Assembly: GCF_009649685.1 (NCBI RefSeq)
Contig: NZ_WJPK01000001.1
Coordinates: forward strand, 1,616,760-1,680,759
Length of the DNA: 64,000 nucleotides
Direction of reading: 5' to 3'
Source: Flavobacteriaceae bacterium EG-1
Lineage (GTDB): Bacteria > Bacteroidota > Bacteroidia > Flavobacteriales > Flavobacteriaceae
Within the stretch, counting starts at the first letter, position 1. Each line of letters opens with the position of its first letter. Under the pieces are notes generated by a model. That model was given only the letters and a program-made list of their open reading frames with translations, did not search any database and had not been told where the DNA came from. The position numbers and the translations under genes are program-made. Shown here in pieces: positions 8,531-14,998 of this stretch.

Positions 8531-8878
8531 ATGGCAAATACCAACATTGAATGGCTTTCCTTGAGTGACAAAGCGATAATTTCCTTGATTGGAGCATATA
8601 TTAAGGAGCAACGTTTGATTCAAAATAAAACACAAGCTACAATTGCTGAAATGGCCGGGATCAACCGCTGGACTATGAGTCAAATTGAAAATGGGGAACC
8701 TATATCTTTAATGTCATTAATACAGATTTTAAGAGCTCTTAATCTACTACATATACTCAATATTTTCGAAACTCAAACTCAATTAAGTCCACTTGAACTT
8801 GCCAAATTAGAAAAACAGAAAAGACAGAGAGCCAGTAAGGAGAACGATAATAAAAATACAAATAAAAGCGAATGGTAG
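8531..8878 (+). CDS. hipB: HipB-like antitoxin, XRE-family HTH regulator
   Basis: This 115-residue protein has one XRE helix-turn-helix, about residues 15-70 (IKEQRLIQNKTQATIAEMAG, then WTMSQIENGE). The C-terminal tail is highly charged and likely disordered (KLEKQKRQRASKEND). It overlaps the kinase gene by 7 bases (ATGGTAG), the usual coupling in hipBA operons. It is expected to neutralise HipA and repress its own promoter through the palindromes upstream. The ATG at 8531 fits the promoter and the HTH position. Confidence 0.9.
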   Translation: MANTNIEWLSLSDKAIISLIGAYIKEQRLIQNKTQATIAEMAGINRWTMSQIENGEPISLMSLIQILRALNLLHILNIFETQTQLSPLELAKLEKQKRQRASKENDNKNTNKSEW

Positions 8879-10182
8879 AAGTAAAAACAGCATTTGTCAA
8901 AATTTGGGGGCAAACAATTGGGGCCGTAGCTTGGGATGAAAACAAAAAGCTATCAAGCTTTGAATATGAGCCTAAGTTTTTATTAAAGGACATAGACTTA
9001 GCTCCAATTAAAATGCCCATTAAATCAAATCAAAAGATTTTTTCTTTTCCAGAGCTCAGGGCATCAAAAAATAGTGAATACGACACATTCAAAGGTTTGC
9101 CAGGCCTGTTGGCCGATGTGTTACCTGACAAATATGGAAATCAGCTTATCAATATTTGGTTAGCTCAGAAAGGCCGCCCAGAAAATAGCATGAACCCCAT
9201 AGAACAATTATGTTTTATTGGCACCAGGGGAATGGGAGCTTTAGAATTCGAGCCTACACAGCTAAAACCAACAAAAAACTCCTTTCAAGTTGAAATCAAT
9301 AGTCTGGTCGATATTGCCCGACGAATGTTAGATAAGAGGGAAAAATTTGAAACGAATTTAAATAAGGGCGAAGAACAAGCAATGATGGAAATTCTTAAAA
9401 TAGGAACTTCTGCAGGGGGCGCGCGACCTAAGGCGATCATAGCTTATAACAAAAAAACAGGACAAGTTCGGTCGGGACAAGCCAATGCGCCAAAAGGATT
9501 TGAACATTGGTTAATAAAATTAGATGGAGTAAGTGATGCGCAGTTTGGAAAAAGTAAAGGATACGGGCGAGTTGAAATGGCCTATTATAATATGGCAACA
9601 GACTGTGGTATAAAAATGATGGAATCCGAGTTATTGGAAGAAAATGGAAGAGCACATTTTATGACAAAAAGGTTTGATAGGGAGAATGGTTCTATCAAAC
9701 ACCATATTCAAACTTTTTGTGCAATGCAGCATTATGATTTCAATGAAGTCAGAAGTTACAGCTACGAGCAATTATTTCAAACTATGCGAAAACTACACTT
9801 ACCATATCCAGATGCTGAACAAATGTTCCGTAGGTTGGTTTTTAATGTAATTGCCAGAAACTGTGATGATCATACCAAAAATTTTGCATTTAGACTTCAA
9901 GAAGGCGCTAGTTGGGAGTTAGCACCTGCTTACGATATTTGCCATGCTTTTAGTCCGGACAGCATTTGGGTAAGTCAGCATGCTTTAAGTGTAAATGGTA
10001 AGAGGCTAGGGATTGAAAAAGATGACTTGCTTTCTTTTGCCAAATCAATGAATGTCAAAAAACCAAACTATATTATTTCAGAAATAAATGAAAAAGTACA
10101 GAATTGGAGTGATTATGCGGAACAAGTAAAAGTAGATGCTAAACTAAAAGACTCAATAAAAGGAACTCTACTTAACTTGTAA
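8872..10182 (+). CDS. hipA: HipA-family serine/threonine kinase toxin
   Basis: This is a 436-residue, full-length HipA with the N-terminal subdomain followed by the HipA_C kinase fold. Residues 178-188 (GTSAGGARPKA) form the nucleotide loop. NCDDHTKNF (330-338) carries the catalytic Asp332 and the metal-binding Asn337, aligning with Asp309 and Asn314 of E. coli HipA. APAYDICHAF (351-360) supplies the second metal-binding Asp355. By family knowledge HipA kinases phosphorylate a translation factor such as an aminoacyl-tRNA synthetase and induce dormancy; the target here is not known. On an ICE it would most simply stabilise the element. Confidence 0.93.
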   Translation: MVEVKTAFVKIWGQTIGAVAWDENKKLSSFEYEPKFLLKDIDLAPIKMPIKSNQKIFSFPELRASKNSEYDTFKGLPGLLADVLPDKYGNQLINIWLAQKGRPENSMNPIEQLCFIGTRGMGALEFEPTQLKPTKNSFQVEINSLVDIARRMLDKREKFETNLNKGEEQAMMEILKIGTSAGGARPKAIIAYNKKTGQVRSGQANAPKGFEHWLIKLDGVSDAQFGKSKGYGRVEMAYYNMATDCGIKMMESELLEENGRAHFMTKRFDRENGSIKHHIQTFCAMQHYDFNEVRSYSYEQLFQTMRKLHLPYPDAEQMFRRLVFNVIARNCDDHTKNFAFRLQEGASWELAPAYDICHAFSPDSIWVSQHALSVNGKRLGIEKDDLLSFAKSMNVKKPNYIISEINEKVQNWSDYAEQVKVDAKLKDSIKGTLLNL

Positions 10183-10223
10183 GGGGAGAATCAAAGTTCT
10201 TGTCGATTGTTTTTACAAGTTAT

Positions 10224-10268
10224 AAGTCGCCAAAACTATACTTTTTGGATAGGTTCTGGCGACTTTTA
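10224..10268. terminator. Bidirectional terminator between hipA and the EEP gene
   Basis: The arms AAGTCGCCA (10224-10232) and TGGCGACTT (10257-10265) pair perfectly. An inner CTAT/ATAG stem lies in the loop and a short T-run follows. It sits between two convergent genes and can serve both. Confidence 0.65.
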
Positions 10269-10275
10269 AATGATG

Positions 10276-11421
10276 CTATGCACTTTTTCTATAGAGTCGT
10301 AAGGAATCTTCTAAACTGAATTTCGCCCATAACAAGGGATGATTGCTAGCAGCATCATTTTCTTTCTCTATGGTGTTATAAGTTTCCCATTCCGGCTTTT
10401 TCAGTGGCCACATAGCCTTTCTATTCATCCCGCATTCATCAATCTTATCATAAAAGGCAGGAGAAACCAATAGGTAATCTTTTTGCTTAATATTGACACC
10501 CATTCGATAGGCTCCCATTCTATAATAACCAGCATCTTCTCCTGAATCCGATAATACTTTAAATGAATTATGTTTCACGACATCCATTATGTCCGACTCG
10601 AAAATAGCCGATATCGAATCAGAATAGGAAGGAGTATTTAAGGTGCCTGCCACAATAATATGTTGATGTCCTTTTGAACGAAGATCGGTGTATGTCTGCG
10701 CAATTTTCATAACCTGTTGTTTTCTATGGGGTTCAGATACGCCATTATCAGCTAATTGACAACATAGCAGAAACAACGTCTTATTCTGAGGAGTTTTAAT
10801 TTTGTACTGCAGAAAACCATTATCAAAAAGTAAATTCCCATTTTCATCCCGTTCGTTCGCAAAGGATTTTATAGACTTGATATGATAACCTCTTTTTAAT
10901 AGAATACCCATGCCCAGTCCCTTACCATCATTTCCTTGCAAATGCATAATCTCTTCATAACCTGATTCTCGATTTTTCTTGAAGAATATTTCGTGAAACT
11001 GAATAAGTGATTTCCTGTTTTCCACCTGTTGCAGTAGAATAATATCTGGATCGACATCCAAAATGACCTTCGCTTTATTTTTAATCGAATCCTTTGATAT
11101 TGGTACTGTATTCAATTTTGTCCAACCATTCCAATCCGTCATATAAGTTGCCTTTGTTTCCATTACTTTGAGCGAAGGTTTAACCTGTAAATTCCCATCA
11201 ATGTTGGCCATTGACAAATATGGTTCGTAAGTGGGTCTATCGAATTTCAAAAGATTTGCCAACTCCCGCATCCGGATATAATCATTTGCTGTCCTTGTTT
11301 TCATTAGCAAAAGAGCCTCAAATTCCTCTCTCCATATCTCGGATTTCTTTTCATATTCCATTTCGATAAGATCTGAATGGCGATGGAATAAATTCTGAAT
11401 ATTGAATGTTGCTATTTTCAT
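10276..11421 (-). CDS. EEP-fold (endonuclease/exonuclease/phosphatase) homologue with degraded active site
   Basis: The 381 residues keep the EEP framework: MKIATFNIQN at the N-terminus, DPDIILLQQVENRKSL (125-139), IIVAGTLNTPSYSD (255-268), KDYLLVSP (314-321) and AASNHPLLWAKFS (357-369). Active relatives have QE, NHxKS, GDxND and SDH at the corresponding places. Here these read QQ (Gln132), CQLAD (Gln222), GTLNT (Thr260) and SNH (Asn360). The metal-binding Glu, the catalytic His and both Asp residues are therefore replaced, while the frame stays open and the rest is conserved. This looks like a retained pseudo-enzyme rather than a decaying gene. It is coupled by an ATGA overlap to the HTH gene at 11418-11705. 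The fold is clear; the function is unknown. Confidence 0.85.
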   Translation of the reverse strand: MKIATFNIQNLFHRHSDLIEMEYEKKSEIWREEFEALLLMKTRTANDYIRMRELANLLKFDRPTYEPYLSMANIDGNLQVKPSLKVMETKATYMTDWNGWTKLNTVPISKDSIKNKAKVILDVDPDIILLQQVENRKSLIQFHEIFFKKNRESGYEEIMHLQGNDGKGLGMGILLKRGYHIKSIKSFANERDENGNLLFDNGFLQYKIKTPQNKTLFLLCCQLADNGVSEPHRKQQVMKIAQTYTDLRSKGHQHIIVAGTLNTPSYSDSISAIFESDIMDVVKHNSFKVLSDSGEDAGYYRMGAYRMGVNIKQKDYLLVSPAFYDKIDECGMNRKAMWPLKKPEWETYNTIEKENDAASNHPLLWAKFSLEDSLRLYRKSA

Positions 11422-11705
11422 GCCGCCTTCCTTTTAAATTCTATTTCGTTATTCTCTAAAATCTCATTGATTTTTTCCTCATCGTAGTAAATGATTCCCC
11501 CTAACTTTGAAAAGGGAATTGTTCCATTTATCCTAAAATTCTGAAGCGTTCCAGGGCTAATTTCGAGTTTACTCATAACTTGCCCAGACTTAATCCAATG
11601 ATCAACTCCTACCCTTCCATGGGACACAAGTAATTCTTTTATTTCGTATAGAAGTTTTATTCTAAACTCCTCTAAATCTTCTGTTGTAATAATATTTGCT
11701 GCCAT
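11418..11705 (-). CDS. Small helix-turn-helix protein (excisionase/MerR-like HTH)
   Basis: This is a 95-residue protein. The centre (about residues 38-85) has the pattern VDHWIKSGQVMSKLEISPGT followed by RINGTIPFSKLGGIIYYDEE. This is the winged HTH layout of the HTH_17 excisionase-like proteins common in Bacteroidetes mobile elements, preceded by a helical extension. Such proteins help excision or act as regulators. Its stop overlaps the start of the EEP-fold gene (ATGA), so the two are translated together. RteC lies about 180 bp upstream in the same orientation. Confidence 0.8.
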   Translation of the reverse strand: MAANIITTEDLEEFRIKLLYEIKELLVSHGRVGVDHWIKSGQVMSKLEISPGTLQNFRINGTIPFSKLGGIIYYDEEKINEILENNEIEFKRKAA

Positions 11706-11881
11706 AACCTATTTGTTTATGTTAGAATTAAACTACAGGGAATGAATCAATGCTACTTGTAGTATTTTGAATCCCTTTAAACAAATTTGATTATAAACAA
11801 TGGAGAATATTCACCAGTTAACCTGACCTCTGGTTAAATTTTAACATTTTTAACGGTAGCTAAGACAAGAGTAATTTTGAA

Positions 11882-12730
11882 TTATGCATCAGCAGAATCC
11901 ATACGATCTTCAAGGCCCTTGGAGAGGTCTTCCATAAATTTAGTACGACTTTTTTTTCTTCTCCGAATTTCTGAATAGATTTTATAAATATCACCTGAGT
12001 CGTGGTTAAAAACTCGTCGCAGTGCTTTGTCAATTATCGAAATTTCAATCTTACCATCGTTTACCGCACCCACACTTACCAGCGCGTATATCAGTTCGAC
12101 ATAAGCAGTATTCGAAAATGTCCATCTCAACTGACTTTCCGAACAGTCATCACAAGGAATGCATTCAGAATCAATTTTTGATAAGCGCTTCTTCAGGTAG
12201 TCTATTAGCCTCTTATTGGCAAATAACTTGGCCAACAATAAATCGTGCGATGTGCTGAAATCCTTATCACGATAATAGTGTCTCGAATAAGTAATATTTA
12301 CATCTCGAAAATATGCCCTAGTAAAGTAATTCTCATCTAGGTGAGTCTTTTCCTGTTCAATGTACTGCGTAAAGTCAAGATTGTATCTGAAGAATCGATT
12401 GATTTTATCCATCTTTTTCTGGATATACTCTTTTTGGACATCTTGGTTACCAACTGGAAATTGAATTTCAAATGAACGCAGTTCCGAATAGTACACCAAA
12501 TTGGACAAGGGAACTTGTTTAATGTATTTAAAGAAGTGGATTTCGGCATCGGGATTTTTGAACTTGAAGCTTGAAATCTGTTTTTTGAACCGATAGATAA
12601 CGTCTCTACATTTCGTGATGGATAGGTCACATTTTTTAATGACCTCCGAAATTGTATTCTCAAGGACGTTTAATTCTTCTAATAACTTTTCTGAAAGTAA
12701 TGCTCTTTCCATATCCCAAAATTTAGACAA
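11882..12730 (-). CDS. rteC: RteC family regulator
   Basis: This 282-residue protein matches RteC in length and layout: a helical N-terminal half and a C-terminal winged-helix region containing WTFSNTAYVELIYALVSVGA and the phrase DIYKIYSEIRRRKKSRTKFM. A CDDCSES segment lies near residue 194. In CTnDOT, RteC binds upstream of the excision genes and switches on excision and, indirectly, transfer. Here it lies between the integrase and the small HTH gene, consistent with control of excision. No RteA/RteB two-component pair is in view. Confidence 0.88.
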   Translation of the reverse strand: MSKFWDMERALLSEKLLEELNVLENTISEVIKKCDLSITKCRDVIYRFKKQISSFKFKNPDAEIHFFKYIKQVPLSNLVYYSELRSFEIQFPVGNQDVQKEYIQKKMDKINRFFRYNLDFTQYIEQEKTHLDENYFTRAYFRDVNITYSRHYYRDKDFSTSHDLLLAKLFANKRLIDYLKKRLSKIDSECIPCDDCSESQLRWTFSNTAYVELIYALVSVGAVNDGKIEISIIDKALRRVFNHDSGDIYKIYSEIRRRKKSRTKFMEDLSKGLEDRMDSADA

Positions 12731-12932
12731 TAGTTCATACTATCGTTCATCATAGGATTGGGGAATAACTATATGAATTACTAAATAGAGGTTAGGAAAT
12801 TCTCTATCAAATAAACACCAAAAATCATGCCTTCATTGTTATAGACTTCAAAATATAATCGAACCATAGGAAAAATTCAACCTGCATTTAGGGAAACAAG
12901 GGGTAGGGTTAGTCAAATAGTTTTGTCAATAA

Positions 12933-12974
12933 AAAAAGGCTGAATCATTAACCTGGATTGATTTCAGCCTTTTT
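12933..12974 (-). terminator. Terminator downstream of the integrase
   Basis: AAAAAGGCTGAA (12933-12944) pairs with TTCAGCCTTTTT (12963-12974), giving T-runs on both strands. It is placed to end the leftward integrase transcript. In the rest of the 359-bp gap between rteC and the integrase (12731-13089) I see no gene or other clear signal. Confidence 0.75.
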
Positions 12975-13089
12975 CCGCAATTTGACCTTCAAGAATAAAC
13001 ATATTGGAAACTAAAGATACAGAACCAAAATCAGCCGATCTTAACACATTTTGTTTATCAAAATTTCGTAATCTTCAAAAAAACACGCT

Positions 13090-14334
13090 TTACGCTACTT
13101 TTCTTTCCGAGGATTTAAGTTTTACTTTGAGGTCCGAAATATCTTCACTAATCTTCTTTTCCAATACTCTGGCATAGATCTGAGTGGTCGAAAGTTTCTT
13201 ATGACCAAGTAATCTAGATACGGTTTCTATTGGAACGCCATTGGCCAAAGTAACAGATGTTGCGAAAGTATGTCTAGCACAATGGAAGGAAAGGTTTTTT
13301 TCTATTCCGCATTTGGATGCTAGAATCTTTAAATATTTATTACACTTCTGGTTGGAATAGACTGGTAAAAGTAAGTCTTCATTCTTTCCATAAAGTTGAT
13401 CAGCATATTTGCTCAAAATAGTCTTGGCCTTATCCAGTAATGGAATTTTAACGAACACTTCACTTTTTTCCCTTCTTGTGAAAATCCAATCGTCCCCATC
13501 CATTCCGAGAACAATGTGCTCCGGCTTAAGTTGCTTTGCATCTACATAGGAAAGACCTGTGTAGCAGGCAAAAACGAAAACATCTCTTACTCGTTGAAGT
13601 CCAATGTCCTTTAAGGATAGAACTTCAAAAAGAGTCAATTCCTCATTACTAAGGAAAGGTCGATCATAGCGATTAAAGCTTGCTCGGAAAAACGCAAACG
13701 GGTCTTTCTTGATGCAATCCAATTTAAATGCGATGGTCGTCATCTTCTTCAACCGTTCCATATGCTTCATTATCCCATTATTTGTTAATGGTTGGGAGGC
13801 CTTTAACGGTTTACAATTCCGAAGGTAGTTCTCAAAACTAAGAACAAAGGAATAGTTGATGTGGGCGAGGTGCACATTCTTTGACTTATACTTCTTTTTG
13901 ATAAACAATAACAAGTATTTTTCTGTGGCACCATAATTCTTAGCGGTACCCTGCTCCAACTTCGGTACTTCATTATCCTTATGATATTGAAGCAAGTCCT
14001 TAAGTGTTCTAAGAGGAACGTCCTGACCGAGATACCTCAATTTTACGGACTGGGCAGTAAGAATCCTGCCCTCTTCTAGGAGCTCCTTTTTACTCTGGGT
14101 AATATCTTGGTAAACTTCCATCAAGTCATCGTTTATAGACTTGGCTCCATTTACCTTGGTTTTTACCCTACCTGTATCATAAGACCAATAGGATTGTAAT
14201 ACAGAATGTTTTGTGCTGACATCGGCTCGGATGCCGTCTACCGTAATTCGCGCATAAATTGGGATAGTACCATCCTTTTTGGTGGAACGCTTCTTTAGCC
14301 AAAATACTACGCTAAAAGTGTGTACTGTTTTCAT
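13090..14334 (-). CDS. int: Tyrosine site-specific integrase, Bacteroidetes (IntDOT-like) type
   Basis: The protein is about 414 residues. An N-terminal arm-binding domain (about 5-95) is followed by a SAM-like core-binding domain (about 105-215) and the catalytic domain. Catalytic residues seen are HCARH (His352 and Arg355), LGHKKLS (His379) and the nucleophile Tyr388 in TTQIYARV. The usual first catalytic Arg is Ser263 in CYTGLSYVD, a substitution known from IntDOT of CTnDOT. The frame opens at a GTG (14337), but the adjacent ATG at 14334 is the more likely start. Its position beside tRNA-Pro suggests it integrated the element there. A 10-bp inverted repeat lies just upstream and may control it. 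Confidence 0.93.
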   Translation of the reverse strand: MKTVHTFSVVFWLKKRSTKKDGTIPIYARITVDGIRADVSTKHSVLQSYWSYDTGRVKTKVNGAKSINDDLMEVYQDITQSKKELLEEGRILTAQSVKLRYLGQDVPLRTLKDLLQYHKDNEVPKLEQGTAKNYGATEKYLLLFIKKKYKSKNVHLAHINYSFVLSFENYLRNCKPLKASQPLTNNGIMKHMERLKKMTTIAFKLDCIKKDPFAFFRASFNRYDRPFLSNEELTLFEVLSLKDIGLQRVRDVFVFACYTGLSYVDAKQLKPEHIVLGMDGDDWIFTRREKSEVFVKIPLLDKAKTILSKYADQLYGKNEDLLLPVYSNQKCNKYLKILASKCGIEKNLSFHCARHTFATSVTLANGVPIETVSRLLGHKKLSTTQIYARVLEKKISEDISDLKVKLKSSERKVA

Positions 14335-14335
14335 C

Positions 14336-14374
14336 ACTTTCGTTTTAGAGTTATTAATTCCGTTAAACGAAAGT
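14336..14374. repeat. 10-bp inverted repeat upstream of the integrase
   Basis: ACTTTCGTTT (14336-14345) and AAACGAAAGT (14365-14374) are perfect inverted copies separated by 19 bp, directly at the integrase start. They may be a regulator operator or integrase arm sites. Confidence 0.6.
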
Positions 14375-14435
14375 CAAATCGCTGTGAAGATCAATTGCGA
14401 CGATCTAGGTGTAAGATACAAAATTGATATTTATC

Positions 14436-14459
14436 AATAGGACACCTAATAGGACACCT
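14436..14459 (+). repeat. Tandem 12-bp repeat near the element end
   Basis: The 12-mer AATAGGACACCT occurs twice head to tail (14436-14447 and 14448-14459), between the integrase and tRNA-Pro. A related inverted copy, AGGTGT, lies at 14407-14412. Short tandem repeats at ICE ends are often integrase or excisionase binding sites. Confidence 0.6.
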
Positions 14460-14482
14460 TCAAATATGATTCTAAAACTATT

Positions 14483-14525
14483 CAAATGAAATCAAGGAAA
14501 ATGTAATTCCTTGATTTTCATTTGT
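14483..14525. other. Hairpin between tRNA-Pro and the integrase
   Basis: AATCAAGGAA (14490-14499) pairs perfectly with TTCCTTGATT (14507-14516). The stem extends through CAAATGA (14483-14489) and TCATTTG (14519-14525) with one unpaired base. It could be a terminator without a T-run or a recombination-related structure. Confidence 0.45.
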
Positions 14526-14527
14526 TT

Positions 14528-14556
14528 AGTAAAAAGATGGTATTTAAAAATACCAC
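14528..14556 (-). terminator. Probable tRNA-Pro terminator
   Basis: On the minus strand the hairpin GGTATTTTTAAATACC (14555-14540) is followed closely by CTTTTTACT. It lies a few bases past the 3' end of tRNA-Pro. Confidence 0.5.
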
Positions 14557-14562
14557 TTTTGT

Positions 14563-14637
14563 CGGGGTGGCAGGATTCGAACCTGCGACCTCCGCGTCCC
14601 AAACGCGGCGCGATAACCGGGCTACGCTACACCCCGA
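14563..14637 (-). tRNA. tRNA-Pro (anticodon TGG)
   Basis: The minus strand folds as a 75-nt tRNA: the acceptor CGGGGTG pairs with CACCCCG, the anticodon loop TTTGGGA gives TGG, and the T-loop is GGTTCGAATCC. The 3' CCA is not encoded. Its 3' end faces the integrase, making it the probable attachment site of the element. Confidence 0.95.
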
Positions 14638-14735
14638 AAATGAGTGTTTTTTCTAATCTTCATAGAAAACAATGAATCAACCGGTGTTCACATTCATTGT
14701 TAATATTTTCAATTGTCTACTCTCGCAGAAAATTG

Positions 14736-14823
14736 CGGAGAGACAGGGATTCGAACCCTGGGTACCCTTTTGGGGTACGACGATTTAGCAAACCGTTCCT
14801 TTCGGCCACTCAGGCACCTCTCC
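14736..14823 (-). tRNA. tRNA-Ser (anticodon GCT)
   Basis: The minus strand gives an 88-nt class II tRNA: the acceptor GGAGAGG pairs with TCTCTCC followed by discriminator G. The anticodon loop TTGCTAA gives GCT, with a long variable arm (TACCCCAAAAGGGTA) and T-loop GGTTCGAATCC. CCA is not encoded. Confidence 0.95.
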
Positions 14824-14998
14824 TATTTCATTTAAAGAACTTTTACATTTCCCTATCGGGAAAATGCGGTTGCAAATGTACATTTTTTCAATTACTAAAA
14901 CATAATAATTAATGTATTTTTTTTACTATTTCTGAAATTACCTGCACATCAGTAAACACCAACATTTAAGAATAAAACCTAATCTAAGTAAGCAAAAC

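Larger units (their letters stand above)
1..14562. mobile_element. Integrative conjugative element, right-hand part (partial)
   Basis: This stretch has the gene content of a Bacteroidetes conjugative transposon: a traE-to-traN mating-channel operon, an RteC regulator, a small HTH protein and a tyrosine integrase next to a tRNA gene. The tra genes look more GC-rich than the backbone to the right of the tRNA genes, which supports transfer. Cargo includes an amidase, a HipBA pair and an EEP-fold protein. The relaxase, coupling protein and left attachment site are not visible and should lie left of base 1. The right boundary is inferred from the integrase sitting about 230 bp from tRNA-Pro; the exact end cannot be fixed without the left junction. 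Confidence 0.88.

Noticed and set aside
8531-10182. HipBA considered as a new kind of defence system
   Set aside because: Both proteins have ordinary HipB and HipA motifs. Only the operator layout is notable, and it is reported separately.
14401-14562. The tandem AATAGGACACCT repeat considered as a CRISPR or minisatellite
   Set aside because: There are only two copies without a spacer, next to an integrase. An attachment or binding role is more likely.
14697-14912. A 71-codon plus-strand frame across tRNA-Ser
   Set aside because: Its middle encodes RDSNPGYPFG-like residues, which is the tRNA sequence read as protein. The tRNA explains it.
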